64,000 nucleotides of DNA from NCBI GenBank assembly GCA_963556495.2, contig OY747712.1, positions 10,938,081-11,002,080 of the forward strand, in the 5' to 3' direction. Position 1 is the first letter of the stretch. Each line of letters begins with the position of its first letter. The notes under the pieces are model-generated. The model worked only from the letters and a program-made list of their open reading frames with translations. It did no database searches and was not told where the DNA came from. Both the position numbers and the translations under genes were made by a program. Source of the stretch: Valencia hispanica. Lineage: Eukaryota; Chordata; Actinopteri; Cyprinodontiformes; Valenciidae. Shown here in pieces: positions 12,946-23,460 of the stretch.

Positions 12946-13865
12946 GTGGACAAGGCGGACATTACTAGCGCTTTCAAGGTCCTCCCCCTTCACCTGGACT
13001 TCTGGCGTTTTTTCGGCATCCATTGGAAGGGGGCTTACTACTTTGCGGTCCGGCTCACCTTCGGCTGCAGAAGTAGTCCCAGGATCTTTGATTCGCTCTC
13101 CGAGCCCTCTGCTGGGTATTGCTTGACACATACCATCTGCCATATGTCTTCACCTCCTGGACGACTTCTTGGTCATCACCCCCGCTTCCTCTCCACCCCA
13201 TTTGGGGCTTCGAGCTCTCACCGAGGCCTTCTCAAACATAGGTGTCCCTCTCTGACGAGAAGACAGTGGGGCCCCTTACCTCTCTGGAGTTCTTGGGCAT
13301 CACCCTCGACTCAGTCTCCTTCCAGGCTTCTCTGCCGCTTGAGAAGGTCTACCGGATCTCCCTCATCCTCTCAAACTTTCTCCTCACTAACATTTGCTCT
13401 AAACAGCAACTGCTGTCTCTCCTGGGTCATCTTAACTACGCCATCCGCATCATTCCCCAGGGTCAGTCCTTCCTGTCTCACCTTCTGTCCACTGCCGGTA
13501 GCGTGCCATGCCTCCACGATCTGCTCGCCCTCACCGAGCCCTGTCGTACAGAGATGCGGCTCTGGCGCGATTTCCTCTCCTCCTGGAACGGTATCTCTTT
13601 CTTTTATAACAATTTTGTCTCCCTTTCCGAAGACATACAGCTCTTTACTGATGCTGCCCCTTCCATCGGTTTTGGGGGCTACTACCAAGGGATGTGGTTC
13701 GCTTCAGGCTGGCCCCCGGAGTTCGATTCCCTTCAGCCCCAGTCCACCCTCCCTTCCTCTGCTCTCCACGAGCTTTACCCCAATATAATAGCGGCCTTTC
13801 TTTGGGGACACGAATGGTCGCAGAACTCTGTCCTCATTCACTCTGATAATGAAGCTGTCGTATGA
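12946..13865 (+). pseudogene. Ngaro reverse transcriptase and RNase H, frameshifted
   Basis: The first frame gives DKADITSAFKVLPLHLDFWRFF and YYFAVRLTFGCRSSPRIFDSL, typical of DIRS-order reverse transcriptases. A shift between about 13090 and 13240 moves the catalytic LLDDFLVIT (about 13155-13182) into another frame. The second frame (13242-13865) gives LEFLGITLDS, then an RNase H domain with LFTDAAPSIGFGGYY and HSDNEAVV, which carry the catalytic acidic residues. A TGA near 13863 cuts the RNase H before its end. Confidence 0.88.
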
Positions 13866-14148
13866 ATTATTAACAAAGGTCGATCTCGTTCCCCAGCTAT
13901 CATGCAGTTCATCCGCAGACTCACTCTCTTATCAGCCCAACACTAACTAGTTCATACTCCGCGCAGCTCATATCCCCGGTCACCTAAACTCCATAGCTGA
14001 TTCTCTTTCTCGTTTCTCCTTTCAGAAATTCAGATCCTTAGCTCCCGCTGCAGACCTCAACCCAACTCCAGTCCCACCATTTTCAGCCACCATCTTCAAT
14101 TGACGCCGCAGCTCCACAACCTCACCACCGTCTCGCAAAACGTCATCA

Positions 14149-15005
14149 TTGACAGCCTCTCACCCACACTCAATCCAGAAAATCCACGTATCCCCCATTA
14201 AATCTTATCTATCAGGAATCAGCTTCTTCATCAAGCTGGCAACAGGCAACCCCAGTCCAGCTCTCGACCATAGCCACGTTTCGATGTTTTTGAAAGGTCT
14301 TAAAAAGCTAGAACAACCCTCCGCTGCTCATAGCTTACCGCTCACCTCCGACCTCCTCACCCGTTGTATTCTCACGCTTCGTTCCGGTTATCTATCCCCC
14401 TTCATCGACCTAACTCTTACTGACCTAACTCTCAGTCCATGCTCTTGCTCGTTTATTTCGGTTTCCTGCGTTGTTCTGAGTTTTCCCCCTCCTCTTCTAG
14501 ACACGACCCTTCCATTCACCCATGTCTCTCAGACATTTCAATCCTTAGTCAGGACACCCTCATTTACACCCTACGTAGAAGTAAAACAGACCAGCTCGGC
14601 ACTTCCGTCCAAATACACTTATTCCGTCTCAGTTCTAGCCTCAGCCCCTACGAACCCATCACCTGCTACATTCAGTCTCGGTCATCTGCTAACGCTTCTC
14701 CATTCCACTTACTTTTCATTACCGAATCGGGTAGCCCCGCTACCCGGTTCTGGTTCATTAATCACTTCCGCCAGATTCTTCGCCGGTCCGGTATCTCCCC
14801 CGATTTTTACTCCGTCCATTCAATCCGCACAGGTGCAGCTACCTCAGCCGCCAGGTCAGGGATATCAGACAACATCATCCAAATCTTAGGTCGTTGGTCC
14901 TCTTCAGCATACCGAACCTACATTCGTAATAATTCAACACGATCTGCGCCACGCTCATTCTCTTCTCTGTTAATCTCTCCGTCAAGACCTTTTTGGGGGT
15001 CCTGA
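14149..15005 (+). pseudogene. Ngaro tyrosine recombinase, frameshifted
   Basis: The N-terminal core-binding part is in one frame (14149-14440, IKSYLSGISFFIKLATGN, MFLKGLKK). The catalytic part is in another (14439-15005). Visible catalytic elements are the first Arg in LVYFGFLRCSEF, the HxxR box in SVHSIRTGAAT, GRW and the Tyr nucleophile in AYRTYIR. This set defines the enzyme that replaces integrase in DIRS-order elements. The frameshift lies near 14440. Confidence 0.88.
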
Positions 15006-15157
15006 GCAGGCTTGGAAAGACGATTTCCGGAAGACTGCACCCCCAAACTGAGCCTTCATCCAGATCTTCGGCGACGCCTCTCCCCAGACCATTCAATTCT
15101 ACATGCCTTCAATAAACTGTTAAATTCTGAATCTGTAGCGTGGTCCTTGCTAGTGAA
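14995..15157 (+). repeat. Ngaro B1 repeat
   Basis: It begins GGGGGTCCTGAGCAGG and ends TTGCTAGTGAA. It matches 15570-15732 with about ten differences over 163 bp and abuts A2 directly. Confidence 0.92.
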
Positions 15158-15342
15158 ATGGAGCTAACAGGTTAGCTGAGGTTCAGGAGCAAGCCCACGC
15201 CTCAAACCGGCTTCATAAATCCTAATCAGTCTTAACTCAATTCACCCGGTACCTCACGCCTGCTCGACGTCTCTAATCACGCCGCGATACATATATAAAC
15301 TCTGCCTGCCCTTCATTCCTCGTCTGTCTCGTTCGTTTTCAC
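15158..15342 (+). repeat. Ngaro A2 repeat
   Basis: Second copy of A1, directly joined to B1. The B1/A2 junction reads TAGTGAA|ATGGAGC and represents the join expected in a circular intermediate. Confidence 0.92.
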
Positions 15343-15569
15343 CCCTCCCTTCCCCTCCCTCTAGGTCCTGGGTCCTGCCGACCCGCCTTTCCTTTTCCGG
15401 GTCCTGCCGACCCGCTTTCTCTTTTCCGGGTCCTGCCGACCCACCCTTTCGACCCTCCCCTTTTTTTTTTTTTTTTTTTTCGCAGCATTCATCGGGCACA
15501 GCCTCTCTGTTCTGCGCTCCAGTCCACTCCTGCACCACCTAACGTCTCTCTCTTTTAGGTTCCGTCTGG
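15343..15569 (+). repeat. Ngaro segment between A2 and B2 with tandem GGGTCCTGCCGACCC units
   Basis: It holds three copies of a unit built on the palindrome-like GGGTCCTGCCGACCC (about 15370-15442), then a T tract at 15460-15480. It has no coding capacity on the plus strand. Confidence 0.7.
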
Positions 15570-15732
15570 GGGGGTCCTGAGCAGGCTCGGAAAGACAATT
15601 TCCAGAAGACTGCACCCCCACACTGAGTCTTCCTCCGGGTCTTCGGCGACGCCTCTCCCCAGACCATTCAATTCTACATGCCTTCAATAAACTGTTAAAT
15701 TCTGAATCTGTAGCGTGGTCCTTGCTAGTGAA
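15570..15732 (+). repeat. Ngaro B2 terminal repeat
   Basis: Second copy of B1 at the right end of the element. The L2-type LINE resumes at 15733. Confidence 0.92.
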
Positions 15733-15754
15733 TAATAATCAGTTAAAAGCTAGG

Positions 15755-16272
15755 CTAAAAAGGGATTCTTGAGCCTCCTCTTAAAAACATGAGCGTTCTC
15801 TGTGGCCCTGAGGTTCTCCGGCAGCCTGTTCCAGAGATGAGGACCATAATAATGGAAAGACGCCTCGCCGTGAGTGTGAGTCCTGACTTTAGGGTTGACA
15901 AGGAGACGGCTGCCAGAGACCGCAAAGGTTCATATGGTAAAAGCGGTTCTGGAAGATAAGAAGGTTCAGGACCATAAAGACACTTCAAAACCACTAAAAG
16001 AACCTTAAGATCGATCCTAAAACATACAGGGAGCCAATGCAATGAATTTAAAACAGTTGTAATGTGCTCCCACCTCGTGGTCATTGTCAGGACACGTGCT
16101 GCTGAATTTTGTAGAAGTTGAAAACCTGAGATACTCTTTTTGGGAAGACCAGAAAGCAGGGCATTACAGTAATCAATTCTACTGGAGATAAAAGCATGCA
16201 TCAGTGTCTCCGTGTTGGCCTGAGAGAGAATGGGGAGGACTCTGGCAATATTCTTTAGATGATAAAAACCTA
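15755..16272 (-). pseudogene. L2/Rex1-type LINE C-terminal domain
   Basis: The frame carries LGFYHLKNIARVLPILSQAN, ETLMHAFISSRIDYCNALL, LQLLQNSAARVL and LNSLHWLPVCFRIDLKVLL, the conserved region after the reverse transcriptase in L2/Rex1/CR1 LINEs. The open frame upstream of 16272 is SINE sequence, not LINE. Confidence 0.85.
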
Positions 16273-16456
16273 AAGGTTTGGTGGCCACAGTGGCCTTTAT
16301 TGACAGTGGACAGGTTACAGAAAGGGGAGAGAAGTGGGGGTAGAGACACTCGGCAAATGTCCTCGGGCCAAAGTCGAACCTGGGACAGCCGCATCGAGGG
16401 CTAAGGCTTCTGAACATGGGGCGCCCGTCCTAAACCACTGCACCACGCGACGCCCC
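16273..16456 (-). mobile_element. tRNA-derived SINE with 11-bp target duplication
   Basis: On the minus strand it starts GGGGCGTCGCG. It carries an A box (TGGTGCAGTGG, 16435-16445) and a B box (GGTTCGACTTT, 16370-16380), the internal RNA polymerase III promoter. The direct repeat ATAAAAACCTA flanks it at 16262-16272 and 16457-16467. It interrupts the L2-type LINE. The parent tRNA is not identified. Confidence 0.88.
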
Positions 16457-16675
16457 ATAAAAACCTATTTTAATAATATTTTTTATGTGAGGAATAAAAG
16501 TCAGCTCAGAGTCAAAAATCACGCCCAGGTTCTTCACTTGTAAAGAAGAATTAAAAAAACAGTTATTGTAGTTTTAGTAAAAATGTCTCTCTCTGAGCCT
16601 CAGGACCGATGACTAAAACTTCCGTTTTGTCCTGGTTGAGCTGGAGAAAGTTTTCTGTCATCCAGGATTTTATGT

Positions 16676-17044
16676 CTAAAATGCAGTAAAAAAGTGGATC
16701 CACTGGTTGTTTGTCATCAGGAGACGCAGAGATCTACAACTGTGTATCATCAGCATAACTGTGAAAGTTAACTCCATGTCTTCTGATGACACTGCTAAGA
16801 GGGAGCACATAAAGGTTAAAAGCACTGGGCCTAAAATTGAACCCTGGGGCACACCACATGTAATCTTGTGGACCTTAGAGGAGCAGGTATCTAAATTTAC
16901 CATAAAAGTCCTGTCTGTGAGATAGGATGTGAACCATTTGCGAAAAGCACCAGAGAGGCCGATCTGTTTTAAACAGGTTAAAAGAATAGTGTGGTCCACT
17001 GTATCACAGGCAGCGCTTAGATCCAGTAGAACCAACACTGTCAC
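16676..17044 (-). pseudogene. L2/Rex1-type LINE reverse transcriptase palm fragment
   Basis: It shows VLLDLSAACDTVDHTILL (motif A), FTSYLTDRTFMV and [14 protein letters not shown] (motif B). The expected YADD box is lost in the frame-shifted stretch that follows ([10 protein letters not shown] where CYADDTQ would be). Confidence 0.85.
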
Positions 17045-17224
17045 CCTCTATGCATCATAGTTTTCAAAAGGGCCGTCTCTCTGCTGAGGTTCACACCTGG
17101 AACCAGACTTAAATTTCTCTAAGACTTTATGTTCATTAATAAAATCAAGTGGAATTTATACAAGCTTTTCTAAAATCAAGCTTAAAAACGGTAAGTTAGG
17201 TACTGGTCTAAAAAGGCCGCTTAA

Positions 17225-18304
17225 AGGCATACTCCGCAACTTTCATAATATTTGCTCTCTGTCGCCCTCTTCAGGCTTGCCGCGCAACATCACTGTCGTA
17301 AAATCTAATCTCTCTGTCGCTCATAAGAGGCATGTTTCAGTGGCTGCTTTCCAAATCGCTTGCCCAAACAATAAACAAGCGCCGTTTCAGTTCGCAATTC
17401 AACTGTAATAATCGGGATAATTTAGAGTAAAGATCTCACAGCTAGGTATTCAGTTTGTGGGGGAGGTCGGGGTAATTGGAAAAACAGTGGGATTAGATAC
17501 AGAGAACGTCTAAGCGCCACGTAGCAAACACCTCCCGACACTAGATTCAGCCTATATCTTTACCTGTTTTTAGGAAAAAAATCAAACAAGAAAAATATAA
17601 GTCACTAGCTTGGCAAAACCAAAAGAAAAAAGTTTGACTTATATACTGAAATACAGTGACTACGCCAGAGTTTGCAGCTTTATCTACAGAACCGAGTCTT
17701 ACACGTTAGCATCACATTAGCCTCTAGAAGGCTAACTGAGATCGACTCGGTTGTGTAATTCACATTACCACTGTAAGGCATACCGTGCAAACTATGTTCA
17801 TCCACCTCCACACATTGAATAAATAGCTTTCTCAGGACTGTATAACAACATCATGCCAGACCAAACACTATAACCCCGGTGAAATCATTGATTACTTATC
17901 TATCCATTAGCAGCACGGCTAACTCGGCGTCCGTATTACATGATGTTCATTCCAAAAGAACTCTCCAACGAGGAAAAGCCGGCCCAATATTTACTCTGGT
18001 CTTTGGTCTCTCTCTATCACGTTCTCTTTTTCTTTTTCTAGCTTCGTCTGATGTGGGATTTCTCGGTCTCTTTGGTGGATCAGCCATCTCTACAGTGTCA
18101 AAACAGCGAGCCCGTATGACTCTGCCGTAAAGCAGAACACTTCCAGCGGCGGGCTGCCGCTCAAAAGTTCTATAGTGCAGAAAAAAGCCAAGGACCCCTG
18201 TAAGGTGGTGATAACTCTAACAATGAACATAATAGATAATAAAATTCCACCATAACTTTTGAAAAAAACATTATATTAAGGTGTAAAAGTTGCGGAGTAT
18301 GCCT
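17225..18304. mobile_element. 1,080-bp DNA transposon with TTAA target duplication (piggyBac-like or Kolobok-like), non-autonomous
   Basis: The left end reads AGGCATACTCCGCAACTTT and the right end is its inverted copy (AAGTTGCGGAGTATGCCT). TTAA flanks both ends (17221-17224 and 18305-18308). TTAA duplications are the mark of piggyBac and Kolobok superfamilies. No transposase domain is seen; the ORF at 17879-18130 has no recognisable motif. Confidence 0.8.
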
Positions 18305-18308
18305 TTAA

Positions 18309-19502
18309 AGGCAGTTATCGAAGCCCAGATTTCTTTGATGCTTGCTGTCAGCTCTTCTTTGTTTTTTGGGCTGGTGTCCCTCATTTTCCTCTTGATAATA
18401 CCCCATAGATTCTCAATGGGGTTTAGGTCCGGCGAGTTGCCTGGCCAGTCAAGCAATTTGATGGCCTTGGCATCAAACCAGGTTTTGGTGCTTCTGGGGG
18501 TATGAGCAGGGGCCAGGTCCTGCTGGAAGATGAAATCTGCATCTCCATACAGATCCTAAGCAGAAGGAATCATGAAGTCCTCTAAAACATTCTGGTAGAC
18601 TGATACGGTGACCTTGGATTTAAGAAAGCAGAGTTTACCAACACCTGCACCGGACATTGCACCCCAAATCATGACTGACTGGATATTTCACACTGGACCT
18701 CAAGCAGCTTGGGTTCTGTTCCTCACCAGTCTTCCTCCAAACCCTTGGACCTTGATTCCCAAATGAAAGGCACACTTTACTTCATCGGAAAAAAGGACCT
18801 TGGACCACTGGCCAACAGTCCAGTCCTTCTCCTTGGCCCAGTTGAGACACGTCTGAATGTGGTGGTTTTTAAAGCTGTGACTCCCGCCTCATTCCACTCT
18901 TTCTGGATCTCTGCCAGATTCATGAATCTTTTCTATTTGATAAACTGCTGAAGCCCACAGTCAGCTCTTCTGCTGGTGCATCTTCTGCCACATTTTGCCG
19001 TTCCACTAGACTTTCCAATGATATGCTTGGACACAGCATTCTGTGAACAGCCCGCCTCATTAGCTATGAACTTTTCTGGCTGCCCCATCCTATGGAGGGT
19101 ATCAATGATGTTCTTCTGGCCAGTTGACAAGTCTGCAGTGTTCCCCATATTGAACCTAACTCAATTGAACCAAAGTGAAGCAATATAATGACACCTGGGA
19201 AAACCTGTGCAGGTGCTTTGAGTTTAGTAGATGAGTTTGGTAGACTATGACACTCAGTTTAAAACATTAATGCCCTGTAAAACTTGGGCTGATTGCTTCA
19301 CAGTATTTTAATGTTTTGAATTCCTGTTTTCGTGGGTTTTATGAGCTGGAAGCCCAAATTATTTACAAATAAACAACTAAATACTTGAAATTGTTTAAGT
19401 TGTGGGCCCTGAATCTATAATGTATGGAATTTTAACACTTTGAATGGAATTATGGAAATAAATGAACTTTTCCATGATATTCTAAGTTTTTTGGAAAGGG
19501 TC
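18309..19502 (-). mobile_element. Tc1-like transposon, 3' truncated, transposase pseudogene
   Basis: The N-terminal helix-turn-helix part (MGNTADLSTGQKNIIDTLHRMG, SQNAVSKHI) is at 18933-19148. The C-terminal catalytic part (DWPGNSPDLNPIENLWGIIKRKM) is at 18309-18456, where the sequence stops at the TTAA element. The middle is frame-damaged. The right terminus (19440-19502) carries a Tc1-type end (CCCTTTCCAAAAAACTTAGAA on the minus strand). The matching left terminus is missing. Confidence 0.8.
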
Positions 19503-19505
19503 TGT

Positions 19506-20060
19506 TTATTTGATGGTTAATTGTGATCTATTTTTCATCCATTTTCTCTCTGCCACCCTGCAATTTCTATTGTTTTCTGACGTTTTCATTTCTCCATGGC
19601 GATGATAAATTTGAGAAAGTGCACTTTTAACTTTTAGTGGAGCAAACAGATCGAGAGCAGACTGAAGCCTTCTGTTAAAATCATTGACGATAAATTCACA
19701 GTGGGCAGCTATCTTTCCAAAAACTTCAGGAAAACCTGCAGCCACTTCAGCGGTTAGATGAGGCTTCCTGGCAGTTCTCACAGAGGTCTCCTTCTGGATA
19801 AAACTGGTGATATTAAAAACACACAGTAGTGGTCAGAGACAGCCAAGTCAACAACAGAGGACACAATGGTGGACATGCCATACGTGATGACTAAATCCTA
19901 GGGTGTGTCCTCTGTTGTGATTCGGCTGCGGGACATGTTGACTAAAATCCATATGATTCAGGCCATTTAAAAAAAATCTGTTAATAAAGGATCTAAAAGG
20001 TTATTTACATGTAGATTAAAATCACCAACTAAAATGGTCCATTCAAAGAAGTTGTGCAGG
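19506..20060 (-). pseudogene. L2/Rex1-type LINE endonuclease end and linker
   Basis: Fragments in several frames read VGDFNLHVNNLL (endonuclease GDFN motif, about 19990-20035), SDHYCVF (about 19820-19840) and the linker FNRRLQSALDLFAPLKVKSA... RVAERKW (19506-19781). This is the region just upstream of the reverse transcriptase and continues the copy found at 15733-17224. Confidence 0.75.
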
Positions 20061-20274
20061 AGCTCATAGGAGCAGGGACAAGCTGGACATCAGGATGTGG
20101 TTAGAGGGCAGGGGCAGCTGGGGCCTGTGTGGTAGACGGGGGTGGGTGGACATGCCAGACTCATTGCCAGCATGCAGGTGCTCTGTCTATTGAGGTGAAG
20201 CCCATCCACCACAAACAGGTGCCTCCTGCCCCAGAAAATATATTTATGTTTCTATTTATTTATTTATTTAATGT

Positions 20275-20560
20275 ATTGAGTTATTACTGAAGAATATTGA
20301 TGAAGATATGTTGGCTTTATACACAAATGGATTTTACTGCAATGGATCGCACTGCTAATGGATTAAAACACCCCCAATAAAGGCATCTGATGATTAAACA
20401 AGTATACAGAGCAATGTCAAAAAGCAATGTGCAGCTATGAAGTATCACCAAAAGGTAAACTTCTATCCTTTTATCCAAAAATGATGTTTTACTTTATTTT
20501 TTTCGAATTTGAGTTATTACTGAGGAATGTTGATGAAGAGATGTTGGCATCCATAACAGT
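20275..20560. repeat. short diverged direct repeat, about 45 bp, two copies
   Basis: TGAGTTATTACTGAAGAAT and the following GATGAAGATATGTTGGC at about 20277-20322 recur, slightly changed, at about 20509-20554. The origin is unknown. Confidence 0.6.
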
Positions 20561-21930
20561 AAAATCCATTTGTCGACTTACTTACAACCAGCAATACCTT
20601 TACTGCCACCTTGTGGTGGTCTTAGTGCACTGCAGTGTACATCTCCACAAACCTGCTCTTTTTGAACACTGTTCTGGATCAGATGGCTGAATGATGAACC
20701 TCAGCGGGTCAAGTTCAACATAAAGCTGAGGGTGAGAGCAGATACAGATGTCTGAATCCTTGATCGCAGTTGGTGTTTTTTCAAAAATATTTAATTTTGC
20801 CTCACAAAAAAAAGGAAAAGTGTACGGTTTTTGTACCCTGGTGCCTTAAAGGAATATTATTTTTTTTAATTCATTAACAAAACCAAAATAATTCAAACAA
20901 AAAACATTATATAATACAAAACAACCCATATTAAAGTTACGAAACAACATCATCATAAGAAAAACAAAGAAAATGGGAAGAAAAGTGTCTAAAGTAGAAA
21001 ACAATCAAACTTTAAACAGATGAGATGACTCCCCAAAGTAAGTAAATTAACCCAAAGCGAGAAATCTGTCCGTTCTTCAAATAGGAACCGGATTTGGCTT
21101 TTAATTTGGTGACCCCAAATTAAAAAGAATTTTCAGGTCCTCTGCCTAGTCAGAAACCTGGGTTGGTCGTTAACCTCCCCAGCATCGACGTAGCATTTGT
21201 TTTAGTTTTATCTCCCCTATCTAATTTGTACATAATTGTAGCAGAATAATAATAGTAATAAGCAGCCATGCATGTAATCTGTCATTTGCACACAAGAGAA
21301 TTGGATGGATTTTTATTTAAATTAAACCATCAAACCCTTTAAATTTCAAGTAAACTGGCTTAAACTATTTACAGCCCAGTCTTATTAGTTTAGATACGTT
21401 CTGTCTAATTTCATTGCATAAAACAAGAAGCATCTACATTTAAAAAAAGTAAGGACCTTTGAGCATTAACCCCGAGTCCGAAATAAGCACATAACTTGTA
21501 AAAAGCTGTAGGCTGCAGGAAAAACCGATAGCTATTGTGGTCTAGCTTTCAGATTTTGCAGCTGAAGGATCCTGACATCAGCGAACCTGTGTGAAGATCT
21601 GAACATAGACATTCATACATTAAATTTGAAAAGACCCTCAGAAGGTTATGATTAGTAACCAAACAAGTTGCACCCTAGTAAATATATTAATTGTGGTAAG
21701 TTTTACACATAACCCCCCCGGGGCTTTACGATGTACATGATAGGAGGGATTCTATTGCCTGTAAATTAGTTTATTGGGCACAAGGATGGACGACATCCCG
21801 TTCCACAGACCTCATAAACACACTTGAATGTGTTTGATTAGGTACTGCTCGTCAAAAACAAGGCATTTTATAAAGGGTGTGGAAACTGCTTATATCCAAT
21901 GTATTCTTGTTTTGGCAAAAATGAAAACTA
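20561..21930. other. non-coding DNA, nothing recognised
   Basis: AT-rich sequence without recognised gene or transposon. Confidence 0.4.
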
Positions 21931-21932
21931 AT

Positions 21933-22050
21933 GCTGGGGCTGCATGGTACACCAGTTGGCAGCACTGCGACCTTAAAGCAAGAAGGTTCTGGTTTTAAAT
22001 CCCAGCTTGAGGACTTTCTGCAGTGATTACAAGGGTGGCTTCTTTCCCTC
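21933..22050 (+). repeat. fragment of the GGCTGCATGGTG dispersed repeat
   Basis: GGGGCTGCATGGTACACCAG, GCACTGCGACCTTAAAGCAAGAAGG and GGACTTTCTGCAG follow the same order as the copy at 8095-8270. Confidence 0.6.
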
Positions 22051-22131
22051 CTTTTGTATTTTGAGCCAGAAGATATGCAGTTATGTTGAAAAACTACATC
22101 TTGCAATTCAGATTTCACACTCATTAAATAC

Positions 22132-23086
22132 TAGGGGTGTAATGGTAAACAAAAATCACGATTCGCTATATATTTGGGGTTTTAAAGTCACAGTTTGGTA
22201 CGTTTTTCGGTACATTATAATCAAGAAAATTAAATACAAATATGCATATGATTTTTTTTTAGTTTGATCACTATTAAACAAAGATTTTTTTTCTTTAATT
22301 CCTTCCTTTCAATTCCTGAAATTTGATTTTAAGTTCTATAACTTTAAAAAAGTTAAAAATACAGAACTGACTAGAGATTTCATTGGATTATTTAAAATAA
22401 AATAGTACAAGCAGACATAGCCAGGGTAAAAACAATATAACCACTTGAAAACGATCAGTGTTAATTTTTAGAAATCTTTACTTCGTCCATATTTGAAAAT
22501 AAAACATGCCTAAATCACTTTGGAGTTGCTTTGATATTTCGACAACTTACTCTCCCAGCTTAACTTGAATGCAGCATGGGCAGCTGTTGGGTAAATCCCT
22601 TCTCCTCAACGGGGGATTCCACAACTTGTGTTTTATCCAAAATAAGGAGTTTGTGCTGATTGGATGCTACTGGTAGCCATGTGGACGTCAGCTGGTTTTT
22701 CTGTAGTATCAGTGATGTTTACATTTAGCTAGACAGTGTTTCATGCGAGTCATTCAGTTCAGTGCAGAGCGTGTTATGGACCTTCTTGCTGTTGAAAGAT
22801 GCGTTCGCAGTTCTGTTTCGGTCCATCTTTCTTTTTCTACTGTAGCTGCATGAGACACCATTAATGTTCCCAAATAGCAAAGTTTAGTGACAGCTGGGTA
22901 GTCCTTTGCTTTGGTGTCACTTTTTTGTTGCACTGCTGAACGTTGCACTGCTCTGAGTTCTGCTCATAACCATTTTGCATGTGTTCAGGTAGGAAACAGC
23001 TACAGCTAGAAAACAGTACACATGCGTGCCGAACCGACAGGGCTGTACTGAACAATCCGAATATGACCACATGTAGTGTTACACAC
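22132..23086. mobile_element. hAT-like element with ATTAAATAC target duplication
   Basis: The left end TAGGGGTGTAATGG and the degraded inverse at the right (TGTAGTGTTACACAC) match fish hAT-type termini. ATTAAATAC flanks both ends (22123-22131 and 23087-23095); hAT elements make 8-bp duplications, so one base may be fortuitous. The interior has no intact transposase. Confidence 0.75.
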
Positions 23087-23460
23087 ATTAAATACAGACA
23101 AAGTCAAAATAGAGACACTATAAGAAAACTACGTACATCTCTGCAGCTTCCATGTTAACTGAGGTTGAAAAGTAGCAACTAATTAAATATAACTGATTAA
23201 AAGGTAATCAGCAGTGTGACCACCTCCTACTATAAAAATAAGTTTTGACATTTTGCCCATCTGGCAGGTGGAAAGATGACAGCAATGAACAAGCAGCCTT
23301 TGCTGTACATCAACCTGCAAAAGTTCAAATGGCCAAACAGATTGAAGTCCGTCATTTTTCAGAAAGAAAAACTATTCACGAGTGAAAAACATTTAAGACG
23401 GCTGCCAATCTTCCCGGGACTGGAATGCATATTTTCAATATGGCAGGACGGCTAATGTTA

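Larger units (their letters stand above)
12554..15732 (+). mobile_element. Ngaro-type (DIRS order) tyrosine-recombinase retrotransposon with split direct repeats
   Basis: Termini follow the A1-ORFs-B1-A2-B2 plan: A1 12554-12738, B1 14995-15157, A2 15158-15342, B2 15570-15732. The A copies are each 185 bp and the B copies each 163 bp. Between them lie reverse transcriptase, RNase H and tyrosine recombinase segments. At 3.18 kb it is short for the family, and no gag ORF is recognisable, so the 5' coding part appears deleted. Several frameshifts disable it. It sits inside an L2-type LINE and shows no target duplication, as expected for tyrosine-recombinase integration. Confidence 0.92.
12025..20230 (-). 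mobile_element. L2/Rex1-type LINE split into four pieces by later insertions
   Basis: Read on the minus strand from high to low coordinate, the pieces stay in LINE order. 19505-20230 holds the endonuclease end (VGDFNLHV, VSDHYCVF) and linker. 16457-17224 holds the fingers and palm ([29 protein letters not shown]). 15733-16272 holds the C-terminal domain (AFISSRIDYCNALLSGLPKK, SLHWLPV). 12025-12553 holds the 3' UTR, ending in an (AATC)n-like repeat. The gaps are a Tc1-like element, a TTAA-flanked DNA transposon, a SINE and a Ngaro element. All coding pieces are damaged. Confidence 0.75.

Noticed and set aside
12709..13143. Minus-strand frame with Gly/Arg-rich sequence opposite the Ngaro coding region
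   Set aside because: It is a shadow of GC-rich Ngaro sequence whose plus strand encodes recognisable reverse transcriptase.
16273..16456. tRNA gene
   Set aside because: A and B boxes are present, but the sequence is flanked by a target duplication, extends well beyond a tRNA and has no intact cloverleaf, so it is a SINE.
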